Source: Diadema setosum
Lineage: Eukaryota; Echinodermata; Echinoidea; Diadematoida; Diadematidae
Direction: 5' to 3'
Assembly (NCBI GenBank): GCA_033980235.1
Contig: CM067070.1
Span: 24,206,699-24,270,698 of the forward strand
Length of the DNA: 64,000 bases
This document shows, piece by piece, positions 25,211-36,239 of this stretch. The notes under the pieces were generated by a model. That model was not told the DNA's origin. It saw only the letters and a program-made list of their open reading frames with translations, and did not search any database. The stretch's first letter is position 1. Every line of letters starts with the position of its first letter. A program made the position numbers and the translations under genes.

Positions 25211-27195
25211 AGGTGATAGAATTCCTTTCCTATAGTCACAAGAAAGAGATCATGAAAATCGTTTATGATGTTATGTCCAAAAAAAAAAAGTTTCCTCCTC
25301 TAGGCCTACCTCTTTCTTACGTCCTTTTATATAGCTTCGTGGTCACTCCTTTCGATTCCTGAGATGAATTATTTAATTGTTTTCTCCGGTGAACTAGAGC
25401 ACTAAATTTTGTAACAGAGATAATACGGAGAGAGACTGGTTCCTATAGTGCAAATTAAAAAAAAAAAAAAAAATGGGGTTTAGGAGTTCAATAATGAAAT
25501 CAATTTGACCAAACAGTTAAACAACACACCCATTCATGGCAACTGCTCTTTGTATTCTACCACACACTTTGGAGCAAATTTCGAATTTCGAGTAATAAAA
25601 ACACTCGAACTTTCAGTCAGAAACAAGAGTATAATTATGATATCATGCGTTTCCTTTTTTTTGTCACACATTATTTTGTGAACCAATTCATTCTAAACAA
25701 GTATGTTAACTTCCTTGATGCAATCAAACTGATGAAAATTAATGTCATGATTACATTGTTGACATGAGAGATATCAAAATATCAAATTAAATTAACAACA
25801 AAAATAAAAACTGAGAGAATTGCAGAACCAGCTAATTTGATGTGAATGTCGATCGTTCCCCCCCCCCTTTTTTTGGGTGGAGGTGAATTTAAATCTTATT
25901 GAAAATCATTTGGACACCTCCTGTGTCATCATAACTCATAACCCTTCTTCCCTAATATTTCTGAGGATTCTCTGAGTGCTATGATCTCATTTCTATTTCA
26001 ATAGGTGTCACGTACAAGAAAGTTAAATTTAATCGTGTCCAAACAACTTTGATCTGGTATTGTGGACATATCTAAGCACTTTCATAAACGTTTAGAAGGA
26101 AAATGAAAATCTGCGGTGATTGGTGTGGGGTCTACACTAAGACTTAGCACTTTTTACCAAACCCCACGCTATGAACCCATCTATTACCAGACCCCAACCC
26201 GTCGCTTCATGCACTTGTTTATGTCACCCCTGTTAACCTTACCTGCGCACCGCCACTTGCACCCCAACAGCGAAAACGACTTCCCCAACCCGTAAGTAGC
26301 CGATAAACGAGCCCTTTATATCGTCACACGGTTATCCCGTCCTGGAAAAAAAAAGACACGTACCCAACATCTTTACCCCCGGGAGCAGCGTATGAGAATC
26401 CAACTGGTTTGCGTATGGAAATTAATATCAATATTTTCATAACCCTCTGACGGGAGCTACCGAAAGCGTTAAGAGGTAATGCGGTCCGGATCGGCGGGCC
26501 GCTTAGGCCACCCGTACGATGCCCAGTGTGGCACGCACGGTTTATAATGCGAATAATGCATTAAGTCAACACAGACTAAGGGGTACATGGATCTACTATT
26601 TGGATAAGATAACACATGCAGTGCATTTTCATTTGGGTATCATACACAGCTGACAATGACGACGTTTATATAGGATAATACATGGACTCCATGTTGCCCA
26701 AGCAAAATACACGGTGGTCTATGATCTTCCATTGATTTGGATCAATCCAAATTCCTAGCTTATCATTTTGTTTGTTTATTTTGATCTATTTGAAGAGACA
26801 TTTATCAGGCAGGGAAAAGCACTTCTTGAGGCTTTCTTGAATTACTGGAAAGTTGAAGATGATATACAACTCTAAACAGACAAGAAAAGTTTTATACAAT
26901 AATTATGTACAGATATTTTCTTCTTCTTTTTCTACAGATAGATGGGTAGAAATCCATCAAACTTGACAAGCATGTTGCACTGCATTAGAATATGAGTAGG
27001 GATACGAAAAACAGGCATTAACGAGAAGGTTGATACACAAAATGATGAAACTGTACAAATCAAATACTTTAGTATTGCAAATATTCGTAATCTCATGTTA
27101 AATCGTATATGGTGTATGCATTGCAAGTAAACGGCGGGTCACTATTTTATCATAAATCAATATTTGACTTAATTTGATTTCGTGCATTGGTTAAT
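25211..27195. other. Intergenic; GC-rich island at about 26440-26560
   Basis: No gene seen. Between 26440 and 26560 a compact GC-rich stretch (ACCGAAAGCGTTAAG, GGTCCGGATCGGCGGGCCGC) stands out from the AT-rich surroundings and could be a conserved regulatory element of the flanking homeobox genes. This is a composition-based guess. Confidence 0.35.
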
Positions 27196-27407
27196 CGTCG
27201 TGCGCATGGCAGATTGTCGTTAGCGCGCTTCCCTGCGCCTGGCAGATTGTCGTTACAGCGTGGGAGTGCGCATGGCAGATTGTCGTTAGGGTGTGGGAGT
27301 GCGCGTAGCTAGGTTAACAACATTCTGCCATGCGCACGGAAGTGCTCTAACAACAATCTGCCATGCGCACGGAAGCGCGCTAACGACAATCTGCCATGCG
27401 CACGACG
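27196..27407. repeat. 212-bp foldback with perfect 37-bp terminal inverted repeats
   Basis: Arms 27196-27232 and 27371-27407 are exact reverse complements (outer end CGTCGTGCGCATGG). Each half also contains three copies of one phrase, TGCGCATGGCAGATTGTCGT: forward at about 27201, 27235 and 27269, and reversed near 27328, 27358 and 27391. The whole block can fold into one long stem. The open frames on both strands here are simply translations of the phrase. Confidence 0.93.
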
Positions 27408-27589
27408 GTTTGTGCATTATCATTGTACATGTACACATTGTTATTATAATAGATCCATACGTTGCTAATAATGCTTTTTCTAGAGACACTGTTTGACGGT
27501 AGGTCTATGTCACTAAGATTGGACTGGATCATTATTTGTTGGAAAACACTTAGTTGTTCACTTTACAAACTATCACCTCCAAAGTGATG

Positions 27590-27720
27590 GGGGAACTGTT
27601 GTGGTTCAATGGGTAAAATCACAGTATATCAATCTCAAGGTCCCTGGTTCGAGTTCCCTGGCAGCAGCGGATGTGCCTCATGGCAGGACACTCAATCCCA
27701 CTAGGTGCTTAAATTAAAGG
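27590..27720 (+). repeat. tRNA-like SINE fragment
   Basis: An A-box-like sequence (GTGGTTCAATGGGTAA) and a good B box (GGTTCGAGTTCC, about 27645) lie about 40 bp apart, as in an RNA polymerase III internal promoter. The sequence does not fold as a standard tRNA (no convincing acceptor or anticodon stem) and runs on into GGCAGGACACTCAATCCC. It is best read as a tRNA-derived SINE head. It directly abuts the MITE beginning at 27744. Confidence 0.6.
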
Positions 27721-27743
27721 GACCATGCAATGCGAGATGACAC

Positions 27744-27948
27744 GACATTTTCTCCTGCGACAATTGCTCCAGTCTGATTTTCTTCGTGGACTTAGGGTTA
27801 AGGTTAGGTTTGTGATAGGGTAGTAGGTTTAGTTTGATGTGAGGATTAGGATTAGGGTTAGGGTTATGTTTGTGGGTAGAATTTATGTTTGGCCTTAATA
27901 GCGTGCAGATATTTCATCGGAGCAATATTGTTGCAGGAGCAAATGTCA
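27744..27948. mobile_element. MITE with GACATTTGCTCC ends and telomere-like core, copy 1
   Basis: The left end GACATTTTCTCCTGCGACAA and the right end (reverse complement GACATTTGCTCCTGCAACAA) form terminal inverted repeats of about 28 bp. The core holds degenerate TTAGGG units (near 27790 and 27850-27866). A second copy with the same order of parts is at 41896-42101. The element is non-coding, so it is probably a non-autonomous DNA transposon. Confidence 0.88.
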
Positions 27949-28190
27949 TGGAACCGTATTGCATTTATGCGAATGCAGTTAGATTTGTATTCATTCATAG
28001 TACTCTGATCATCGCTTATTTGACCAAAAGAATATCTACACATTGTGCATCATAATCATGATAATAGTATTCTACAATGATTTTCGAATATCTTGTATTG
28101 AGATTACTAAGTACTACGTTCACAAAACAAATCTTCCAAACCAAGATTCTGCCAATTACATCATCTGTCAATCATTACTGATATGATTTA

Positions 28191-28329
28191 CAAAAGACAT
28201 TGGAATGCATCTTCCCCCTGTCCAAGACATTACTTACATATTTCCCTGCAATGCTTTTTGTTTATCAGAGTAATTAGAAACGTGCAGGTTATGCCAAGTC
28301 CAGGGAAAGATGCTTTTAAATGTCTTTTG
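28191..28329. mobile_element. MITE-like element, about 139 bp
   Basis: The left end CAAAAGACATTGGAATGCAT and the right end, read in reverse (CAAAAGACATTTAAAAGCAT), form imperfect terminal inverted repeats, continuing into CTTCCC/CTTTCCC. No coding sequence is present. It lies immediately before the tandem array at 28346. Confidence 0.8.
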
Positions 28330-28345
28330 TTAATCATAATAAGTT

Positions 28346-28842
28346 TTATAAAATGGGTTCAAGAATGTAGCCAATTGGAAGCGCTGAAATGAGTCACGTG
28401 CGAGTGCATTATCTTTTACGATCATGCACGGCCTGACGTCACAATGTTTACACTAGCAGTGCGCACTCAATCAGTTGTTACAAGTGCGCGTCACGCCCTA
28501 CTATACGCGCTGTCAATCCTGTAAACAACTTCTAGTTCGGGCTGCCAGCCGGCCTTTCTTGTGCATAACATGTGGAATACGTATACTCTATACGTACAGT
28601 ACTTATGTGCGGGATTTCCGAGTGTGACGTGCGTAAATGTTTGGGACGAACATCTTCGGACATCTTGACTTTTGAGCGAGTGCTACATGTAGCTGACTGG
28701 TATTGACCCACAAAGGTACGTGAAAAATGCTGTTAGTTTTCGACCCATTTTATAAAACAAATGATGCACAGGATTATTTCGTGGCGTTAGTGAGTGCGCC
28801 GCACCTTCACTAACGCACAGTATCCTGTGCATCATTTGTATA
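28346..28842. repeat. Tandem array unit 1 (about 0.5 kb)
   Basis: First of three direct repeats. The unit starts TTATAAAATGGGTTCAAG, then carries TAGCCAATTGGAAGCGCTG, an E-box GTCACGTG, TGACGTCACAATG, GTAAACAACTTCTAG (about 28521) and GGGATTTCCG (28611). An inverted copy of the start (ACCCATTTTATAA, 28743-28755) follows. The unit closes with a hairpin (28759-28838) whose arms are ATGATGCACAGGAT and its complement. The hairpin is shorter than in units 2 and 3. Confidence 0.92.
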
Positions 28843-29361
28843 TTATAAAATGGGTTCAAGAACGTAGCCAATAGGAAGCGCTGAAATGAGCCACGTGGGC
28901 TTTGATTACTTTAGTACCATTGCACTGCAGTACCAGTGCGCACTCATTCAGTTGTTACAAGTGCGTCGCGCGCTACTATACGCGCTGTCAATACCTGTAA
29001 ACAACTTCTAGTTCGGGCTGCGTATGCCGGCCGGCCTTTCTTGTGTGCATTATGTGGCGTACGTATACAGTACTCTTATACGTACAGTGCGGGATTTCCG
29101 AGTGCGACGTGCTTGACTCGACTCTCTCGAGCGAGTGCTACATGTAGCTGACTGGACTATTGACCCACAAAGGTACGTGAAAATGCTGTTAGTTTTCGAC
29201 CCATTTTATAAAACAATGATGCACAGGATTATTTCGTGGCGTTAGTGGAGACGCAGCTCACTCTCGGGTATTTACAATGTAGTGCATGTTTCACAATTGT
29301 AAATACCATCGAGTGCGCTACGCCTACACTAACGCACTATATCCTGTGCATCATTTGTATA
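28843..29361. repeat. Tandem array unit 2 (about 0.52 kb)
   Basis: Second direct repeat, with the same order of motifs: TTATAAAATGGG start, CCAAT-like, CACGTG, GTAAACAA (about 28997), GGGATTTCCG (29091), ACCCATTTTATAA (29199-29211). The terminal hairpin (29215-29355) is long, with an inner stem GGTATTTACAAT/ATTGTAAATACC. The TGACGTCA site present in unit 1 is lost. Short open frames here read different strands of repeat DNA and are not genes. Confidence 0.92.
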
Positions 29362-29900
29362 TTATAAAATGGGTTCAAGAATGTAGCCAATTGGAAGCGC
29401 TGAAATGAGTCACGTGTGCTTGTATTAATTTCTCACTAACATGCACGGCCGACGTCACAATGTTTGCACTAGCAGTGCGCACTCAATCAGTTGTTACAAG
29501 TGCGTCGCGCGCCAAGTATATGCGCTGTCAATCCTGTAAACAACTTCTAGTTCGGGCTGCCGGCCGGCCGGCCTTTCTTGTGTGCATAACACGTGTGGCG
29601 TACGTATACTCTTATACGTACAGTACTTATATGTGTGCGGGATTTCCGAGTGCGTCGTGCGTAAATGTTTGGGACGAACATCTTCAGACATCTTGATCCA
29701 CAAAGGTACGTGAAAAATGCTGTTAGTTTTCGACCCATTTTATAAAACAAATGATGCACAGGATTATTTCGTGGCGTTAGTGGAGATGCAGTCACTCTCG
29801 GGTATTTACAATGTAGTGCAAGTTTCACAGTTGTAAATACCCTCGAGTGCGCTACATCTCCACTAACGCACTCTATCCTGTGCATCATTTGTATACTATT
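29362..29900. repeat. Tandem array unit 3 (about 0.54 kb)
   Basis: Third direct repeat: TTATAAAATGGGTTCAAG start, CCAATTGG, GTCACGTG, CGACGTCACAATG, GTAAACAA (about 29535), GGGATTTCCG (29639), ACCCATTTTATAA (29733-29745), then a long hairpin (29749-29890). A segment present in units 1 and 2 (AGCGAGTGCTACATGTAGCT) is deleted here. The array ends at a switch to unrelated AT-rich DNA. Confidence 0.92.
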
Positions 29901-30570
29901 CCACGGATTGACATCACTGACAGAATCTGTGTTTGAGATTTTTTTTTTTTTTTTGATGGGCTTATCCAAGTAATTTACAGAATATAATTATTTTCTTTTA
30001 AAAGTATATGGTTCCCATTTCGATACTTATTTTATCACATAACTTATGCTGGGGGTATCATAAATAAAAGCGAGTCAGTCAATATGCATTGCATAGTTCC
30101 TTTAAGAGTATTAATTACCTGCTTAGCGGTCACGAAAGAAAAGTAAAATGCAAATGTTGAATACGTCTTGTCATCATTTTTTTTTTCAAACAATAGGTGC
30201 CAGTTCACTTCCTGATCGCATGAATTTCCATTCCCTACAGTGATTTCACACTGTGCTTACACCGCTACACACATCTTGGTGTCATCCACACCTCATGGCA
30301 TTGTATTTCTCCTTTTCCTCGTTATTATTGTAACTAGCTCTCCGGTGTTCTGCCATCATAACTTTTGAGGGAGAAATACTTCAATTAATTATGCAGTCGT
30401 AGTTTCTTTCGTTGTATAACAGTGCGCGCCAATTATTCTTCTTTCTGAAGTCTGCGATGCCAAGTAACGTGACATATGCTTTGGAGTTTTGATTTTCATA
30501 TGTTTTTATGAGTCTTCTTCATGATTGGAATTGCAGTCTAGATGCAAATGATTAGATGTGTAATTACTTA
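29901..30570. other. Intergenic, nothing recognised
   Basis: AT-rich sequence with a poly-T run at about 29938-29954 and no coding or structural feature I can support. Confidence 0.6.
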
Positions 30571-30696
30571 TACAGTGGACTCGAAATTTCGTTATAACCG
30601 AACAAATAAGCAATAAAAACACATAGAGTCGATAATGTTACGGCATGAATTTTTACTTCGTTGTAACCGGAATTTCGTTATAACCGTCCACTATAC
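30571..30696. mobile_element. Short inverted-repeat element, copy 1 (AAATTTCGTTATAACCG family)
   Basis: The element begins TACAGTGGACTCGAAATTTC and ends with GAATTTCGTTATAACCGTCC then ACTATA, so both ends carry the same phrase in opposite orientation. The interior (AACCGAACAAATAAGCAATA, then AAACACA) matches the copy at 63669-63815. Confidence 0.8.
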
Positions 30697-30705
30697 ATCA
30701 TGCAT

Positions 30706-31042
30706 TAAAGGTCCAGTTTACCTTTGGGAGCAGTGATTTTAAAAATATTCAAGATATCACATTTGATGCATATGTGTAGGTCTGTTGTATCACAAAACAT
30801 CCTACTATATAAAATTTTCGAAATAAAGATTAAAATGTAAAGAGATATCAGTATTTTTCTCAATAAACCATAACTGTAGACGGTTTAGTCTGGAAGCATT
30901 CTTATTATAACTATTGTTCATATTTTGTGTATTTAACAATACTTAACATCGGTTTCTATCCCTAACTCACATTTTAGAACTATTTTAAAGCATTAATGCT
31001 TGGTATTTGTTTCATCTGCAAATGGTAAATTATGCCTTTAAC
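30706..31042. mobile_element. TTAA-flanked MITE, about 335 bp
   Basis: Starts TTAAAGGTCCAGTTTACC and ends, read in reverse, TTAAAGGCATAATTTACC, giving imperfect terminal inverted repeats with TTAA at both tips. TTAA target duplications are typical of piggyBac-type transposons; assignment to that superfamily is an inference. Non-coding. Confidence 0.7.
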
Positions 31043-33974
31043 ATAGGTGCGATCGTGCTTGAATTGTGATCCGTCCATCGCTTCTTTGTGATTACTTCTT
31101 CGAGTTGATTGACCGCGAAAAATGAGAGAAGAAACCTAGAATCAGCTTGCCTTATAGTGTGTCATTTGAAAAGGTCATTATGAAAGTATTCCGCTTTGAT
31201 ACTTGCAGGTGAGGAATGGCTGAAAATAGAGCGTAATCGCAAGAAAAATGTGCGATCCTTGTATGTTGCAGTCGTCCCCGGTGTATGTTCAGGTGTGCTC
31301 ACGTAACCCGGTGTAACTTACTCAAAGCGGAGCGCAACGTCAACTCCGGCGCGGCTGTCTTGTCCGAACCATTAATTAGCAGAGGATACTGAGGGTTACG
31401 CTGAGGTTTTGATTGACGCTAATTGATGGAACATGGTATTTCATGTATTATGCTAACCATAAAGAAGGTGGTGTCGGGGAAATGATCGCCGCAGTGAGGC
31501 TGTTCTGCGGCGCGGGCTCGACCGGTGAGACGCGAGGGCGATCCCGCTGCGAATCCAAACTTTCCGGCACACCTGGCCTGGTACGGTGCCTTTCATACGT
31601 AAACTCTTCCTCTCGTACTTTTCTTATCTTTGTTCTTTTTTTCTATTATGAATTCTGCTGCTGTCACCTTTGTTTATTGAGCTCTGAACAAATGAGATCA
31701 CTTCAAAAACTGACAGGGGAGTGTAGAGAGAGAGAGAGAGAAACAGACAGAAAGACATACAGACTGATAGTGAAAGAAGAGATAAGGGAAATGATTTGGA
31801 CAATATTGTTATAAGGAAAGTCAAACTGACTATAGAGTGAAAATGCACTGTGAGTGTCTGCGTGTGTGTATGCGTGTGTTGTATGTATGTATGCATGTGT
31901 TGTTGTTGTTTTCTCATTTTTTGACTGGGAAGCAAGGGTGACGTTGGAGGAGAGAACAGCGATGTCTGTCTGGTAATAGGCTGGATTTTAAAGGGGAGGG
32001 AGATGTGAATATGAACATGATGGAGGGATATGGTTAGGAAGATAAGCTAGGGAGAAGTAATTATTGGGTACGAGGGTTTCATTTTAGATAATATATATAC
32101 TTTCATGTTTGATAGTTGTTTTTTTTTCTAATTTGCTGTACTATTGTCGTTTTACTTGTTACAGTGAAAATGCGTAGTGTGCCGGGCTCTCGGCGTGCGT
32201 GTAAATCGTATGGATCTAAGATTGCACGGTAAAATAATGAGGCCACAATTGCACGAATGATGGCGTCACGGTAAAACGAAATGAATGGTCAGTAGGAAAC
32301 AACCAATCAAATGACAAAGATCTATCAAGGTGTTATATAATTCGTGGTGTACCAGTATGTACGCTGTGTGATTGGCGTTTTCTGCAAAGAGGAGGAAGGA
32401 GACGAAAACATCATTAACGAATTGTCTGGTTGAAACCATGCTATGTATGCTTTAGATCGAATTTATAGGGATAGCCATGTAATTAAACTTAGAACGACAG
32501 AATGTTAATCATAATAAACCACCAAGAAGTGCATACTATAGGAAAGTATCGGCCTTTCCTTGGGTTCTCTATACTTGAACACTGTTATACCCTTTCTGTT
32601 TCAGTGAATCAAATGCGCATAAATTTCACACACAAACAAATGGACAGGGAATTTATATGGCAAGCAGAGGGTTAACATACTCTTTACGATTCTTGTAACT
32701 TTTCCGCAATCAGAAATCTGCGTGCGTACAAAATATGGAAAGAAATTTAACCAGTTGGCTTGAATCTACTTTACTTGGAAACCAAACCGTTGCTACTTCC
32801 CCTTCCCACCAAGCATGCACCTGTTACTTATTTTAGCATCCGTTTTCCTCGAAAGTTTCCAGAGCCATTGAACTCTTATCAATTAGTTCTGTATTGTTCT
32901 GTAATCAATTACTGAGGCGGCACGCGTGCGTACGTTACCGTAACCGCACGTTCAACCGCAAACACGTTTCGAGCTCCGAATCCGCAAACACGTTTGCCCT
33001 CCACGTGGTGTCAAAGACGGTGGTCTTGCTTTTAGCATTTTTTTTTTGTCATTTTTTTCCAATTAAATTCGATCTACCGATGTCGCGTGACATTTGAAGA
33101 ACATAAACATATCATGTTAAAGTTTGATAGATCACATCCTGTTTTCGCAGTCACCAATTACTAAAACAAAATTGATATAAGCAGGTATGTGTCTCTGGTT
33201 GTCGTTTTTTTTTTCTTTCTGTTTCTATTTTTGTTTTTGTTTGTTTTTTCGTAAGTGCCGAGTTGTCTTCAATTTACACTGTACTACGAACCATTATGCT
33301 GATATTTTGTTACCTACGTCCTGTCTTGTTATAATGGCATTTTTTTTTTTCATTGATTGCTTTTGCTAATAATGCCGACATGAAAATTAATGTTTGTTGC
33401 TGATTAAAGTGGAAATGTCTCATGAAACGTCTACGTTGATACAGCGAATGCATGCAGCGAGCTAACAAAATCGCAATATTTCATCTTTCCAGGAGATCGT
33501 AATCTTAGTAGGCACCCTACAGTGTTTTAATAATTTCCTACAGGAGGCTGGGGGAATAATGTGCGCATTTACATTATTTCAGTAACAAAAAAAAATTGAA
33601 GACTTTAACGTTGCAGCGCTTTCCACCCCGTTGATATTACGATCTGCGTCTTACGCGCAAATGAAAACATTGGTTTTAGGTGATTCAGATGATTATGGTG
33701 AATGATACCAATATCTTAAAAACCATAAAACAAAAACGTGATTAATCTCTCAGAGATCTAGTACTAACTTGAGCTGCATTAACCTGCCAGTTGATAACTC
33801 TCTTATATTATTATACAAAGACGGGGGGCGGGGGGCAACGGGCATATCCGTTGTGTTTACAAGTTACAGTTTATCAAATCCATCTAACAAACTAATGTTG
33901 AAAGAAACAGTAATTTGTTCAGTGGAATATCCGTATGTGAACTCGACGGCCACACAAAAGCATCGATACGCAGG
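31043..33974. other. Intergenic with a GC-richer candidate regulatory island
   Basis: The stretch at about 31270-31580 is complex and GC-richer, with homeodomain-type sites (CCATTAATTAGC near 31369; TGATTGACGCTAATTGATGG near 31410). A frame of 133 codons crosses it but dissolves into an AG-rich simple repeat and shows no motif. At 32956-32995 the 14-mer CCGCAAACACGTTT occurs twice. The remainder is AT-rich with homopolymer tracts. Confidence 0.4.
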
Positions 33975-34126
33975 AAAGGCAGTCCGTCTATATGTGGCGC
34001 TATAAACATTGGCTCTTGGAGCTGCGTCCACTGATCGAAAGAGTGGTTCAGGAACCACTCTTTCGATCAGTGGACGCAGCTCCAAGAGCCAATGTTTATA
34101 GCGCCACCTATAGACGGACTGCCTTT
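33975..34126. repeat. 152-bp nearly perfect palindrome
   Basis: Two 75-bp arms flank a 2-bp centre (AG at 34050-34051). The centre reads GAGTGGTTCAGGAACCACTC. I find one mismatch between the arms (TATATG on the left against TATAGG in the right arm read in reverse). The outer ends are AAAGGCAGTCCGTCTATA. The frames of 78 and 92 codons crossing it on the two strands are incidental. Confidence 0.96.
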
Positions 34127-36239
34127 TTAATCTCTGCAACACATGCTCCCCACAGACCCAACTGACTGTTGTGCTATTCTATAGATGTACATGAATTACT
34201 GCAAATATAATACAGATCACTCTAAAATCATCCTCCGTCACAGTTTTGCAGTTTTAATGAGGTAAATCCATTTTCGATAGATTTAAACACAAATGGACAT
34301 GATAATAATTATGAAGGCTGTTATATTCACAGGTGTACTTGTGAACTAATATTAGAGCAAAGTTTGTTACATTTTTGTCGTTGTGCAAACAGTTTAAAAA
34401 TGACACTGTAAAATATTGACTGAATATTTTGAATCAAAAGTAGATTGATATATATCGTTGTCCCTACATCATGTGCTGAGTTCTCTGACGGCTATCAAAG
34501 AAGCTTCATTAAGATGACGTGACAGAGACATTAGAGAGTTTTCAAAATAATCACGGCTGTAGCTGAGAGACAACTATAGTATTGAAACCGCAAGAATCGA
34601 AGGAGAAATATAAACCCTCTGAAGAAATAAGGTTGAAATTAGAAAAGCAAGACATAGGGCATACCAGTTCTGCCTGCCTTCTTAAAACAAAAGAATAAGA
34701 TGCTGAGCTGGACCCACCCCCCTCCCCCCGGCCCCCATCACCACCTGTCCAACATCACGCCCCTCGGTTTTTAAGGGATGGTGATGACGACTAGTAATTA
34801 TTATGATGATAAGGTTACATGTATTACACAAGACTAATGATAAAAGTTGTAGTGCCAGACTTTAATTAAGAGTTCAGATGCATAGATGTACACTGGTATT
34901 GTTGTAGTCAGTTGACACAAACTGTAACATCTCCGTATGGGAACAAAACTAACTTATTATGTTGTCTGGACGTGGCATGAAATTAGTAGCAAATAAAATG
35001 TATTTGAATGGAATCAATCGATGATGTCCCACCCTTGTATACACTGTGTGGAATGAAGTAAGAATAACGAGCAGCACTCACAAAGGAAAGAAAAGAAAGA
35101 ACCAATGGTGAAAATGAAAGGAAGTCAATAATGGGGGTTGTCACGGGGAAAATGAGATGAGCCCTCTAGAGGCGATTAGAGATTATGCTCTGTCTGGCGT
35201 AGCAATGGCAGTGCTTTAACGTGCAGTAATTGATGCGATTGATCGATCGTAGCCCGCTGAGGTATCGACCGGCTTGTACAATCGAGAGGCGATATGTTTC
35301 AGAGGAGAAGATTCTTTCGATTCGACAATCCACTCGCCTATCGATCACTTTTGACACCATCTTCGTCGCGTGGGTTTCCTCTTTCAGGCTCGTCTGGGTA
35401 ATCCTTCACGACAAGGAATGAACACCACGAGAAAGACATTCAATGTTTTGGTCTTTTGTAAGAGATATTCATGTCACAAAACACGAAATAGTATTGTTAT
35501 TACTTTCTCAGAAAAGCAATTAAGATCTCTGTGCAAGATTCACTTTCACACCATAATAAAGTCGACTGAAAAATACAGTTACAATGAAGGCTCTATATCA
35601 CATTCATGAGAATTAGAATTCTCATTAAAATTGCCAAAAAAAAAAAAAGGTTAATAATGTATGACAGTGAACAATTTCAAATTCCAGGCGATTTTAAAAG
35701 CCGGTGTTGATAACTTAGTTCAAAATTCTGACATTTATTAGTCTTTAAAAAAGCATTTAGATATTGTCCTTGGTTGTTTAACGATTTCTCAAATTCAACG
35801 TATAAATGTCCTTAACTGTCATCGTTGCTATTAGTGGTTGTTTATCTCACAACAGGATGTCAAGAAAGAGAGAAAAAAAAACAGATTAAATTTAGTGACA
35901 ACTTGAGCACAGTTCAGAAGGAAATCTATGAGATAAACACTAATAAAAATGGCATCATTACCTCCGCCAATTTGATATGTGGTTGCTACTAATACACTGA
36001 AAACGTGAGAAGTTTTATGGTTCCGTACCTTTTTTTTTTATGAGTGCAACTTGATGAAACATCTATATCATTGTATTTTCTTTGATTTTTTTTTTTTGGG
36101 GGGGGGGGATAATTAGACTTTGGTGTGGATATATACTTCAAGTACGACCACATGTATTTAGGCGAACAGAGCTTAGACGAGAAGAATATTCTCAGCGCTC
36201 TGTTCTTTTCTCTTTTTTTTTTCTTGATAAGTGCACGGG
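34127..36239. other. Intergenic, no gene seen
   Basis: AT-rich with poly-A/T and a poly-G run (about 36098-36108). A complex GC-richer patch at about 35160-35410 contains TGATGCGATTGATCGATCG and could be regulatory. No coding exon is supported. Confidence 0.45.

Noticed and set aside
27196..27407. A CRISPR array
   Set aside because: Repeats are in both orientations with unequal, non-unique spacers, in a genome with introns and SINEs.
27590..27680. A second tRNA gene
   Set aside because: Good B box but no cloverleaf. Best explained as a SINE head.
27785..27880. A telomere or chromosome end
   Set aside because: Only a few degenerate TTAGGG units, inside a MITE that recurs at 41896.
28936..29969. 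Repeated frames of 71-140 codons sharing VVTSASRA and CKQLLVRAA
   Set aside because: The similarity is due to the tandem repeat units. Frames differ between units, run on both strands and cross the hairpins, so they are not a gene family.
31413..31814. A 133-codon plus-strand gene
   Set aside because: The frame runs from a candidate regulatory island into an (AG)n tract, without any domain or splice support.
33769..34142. Genes on both strands at the 152-bp palindrome
   Set aside because: The mirrored frames are a consequence of the palindrome itself.
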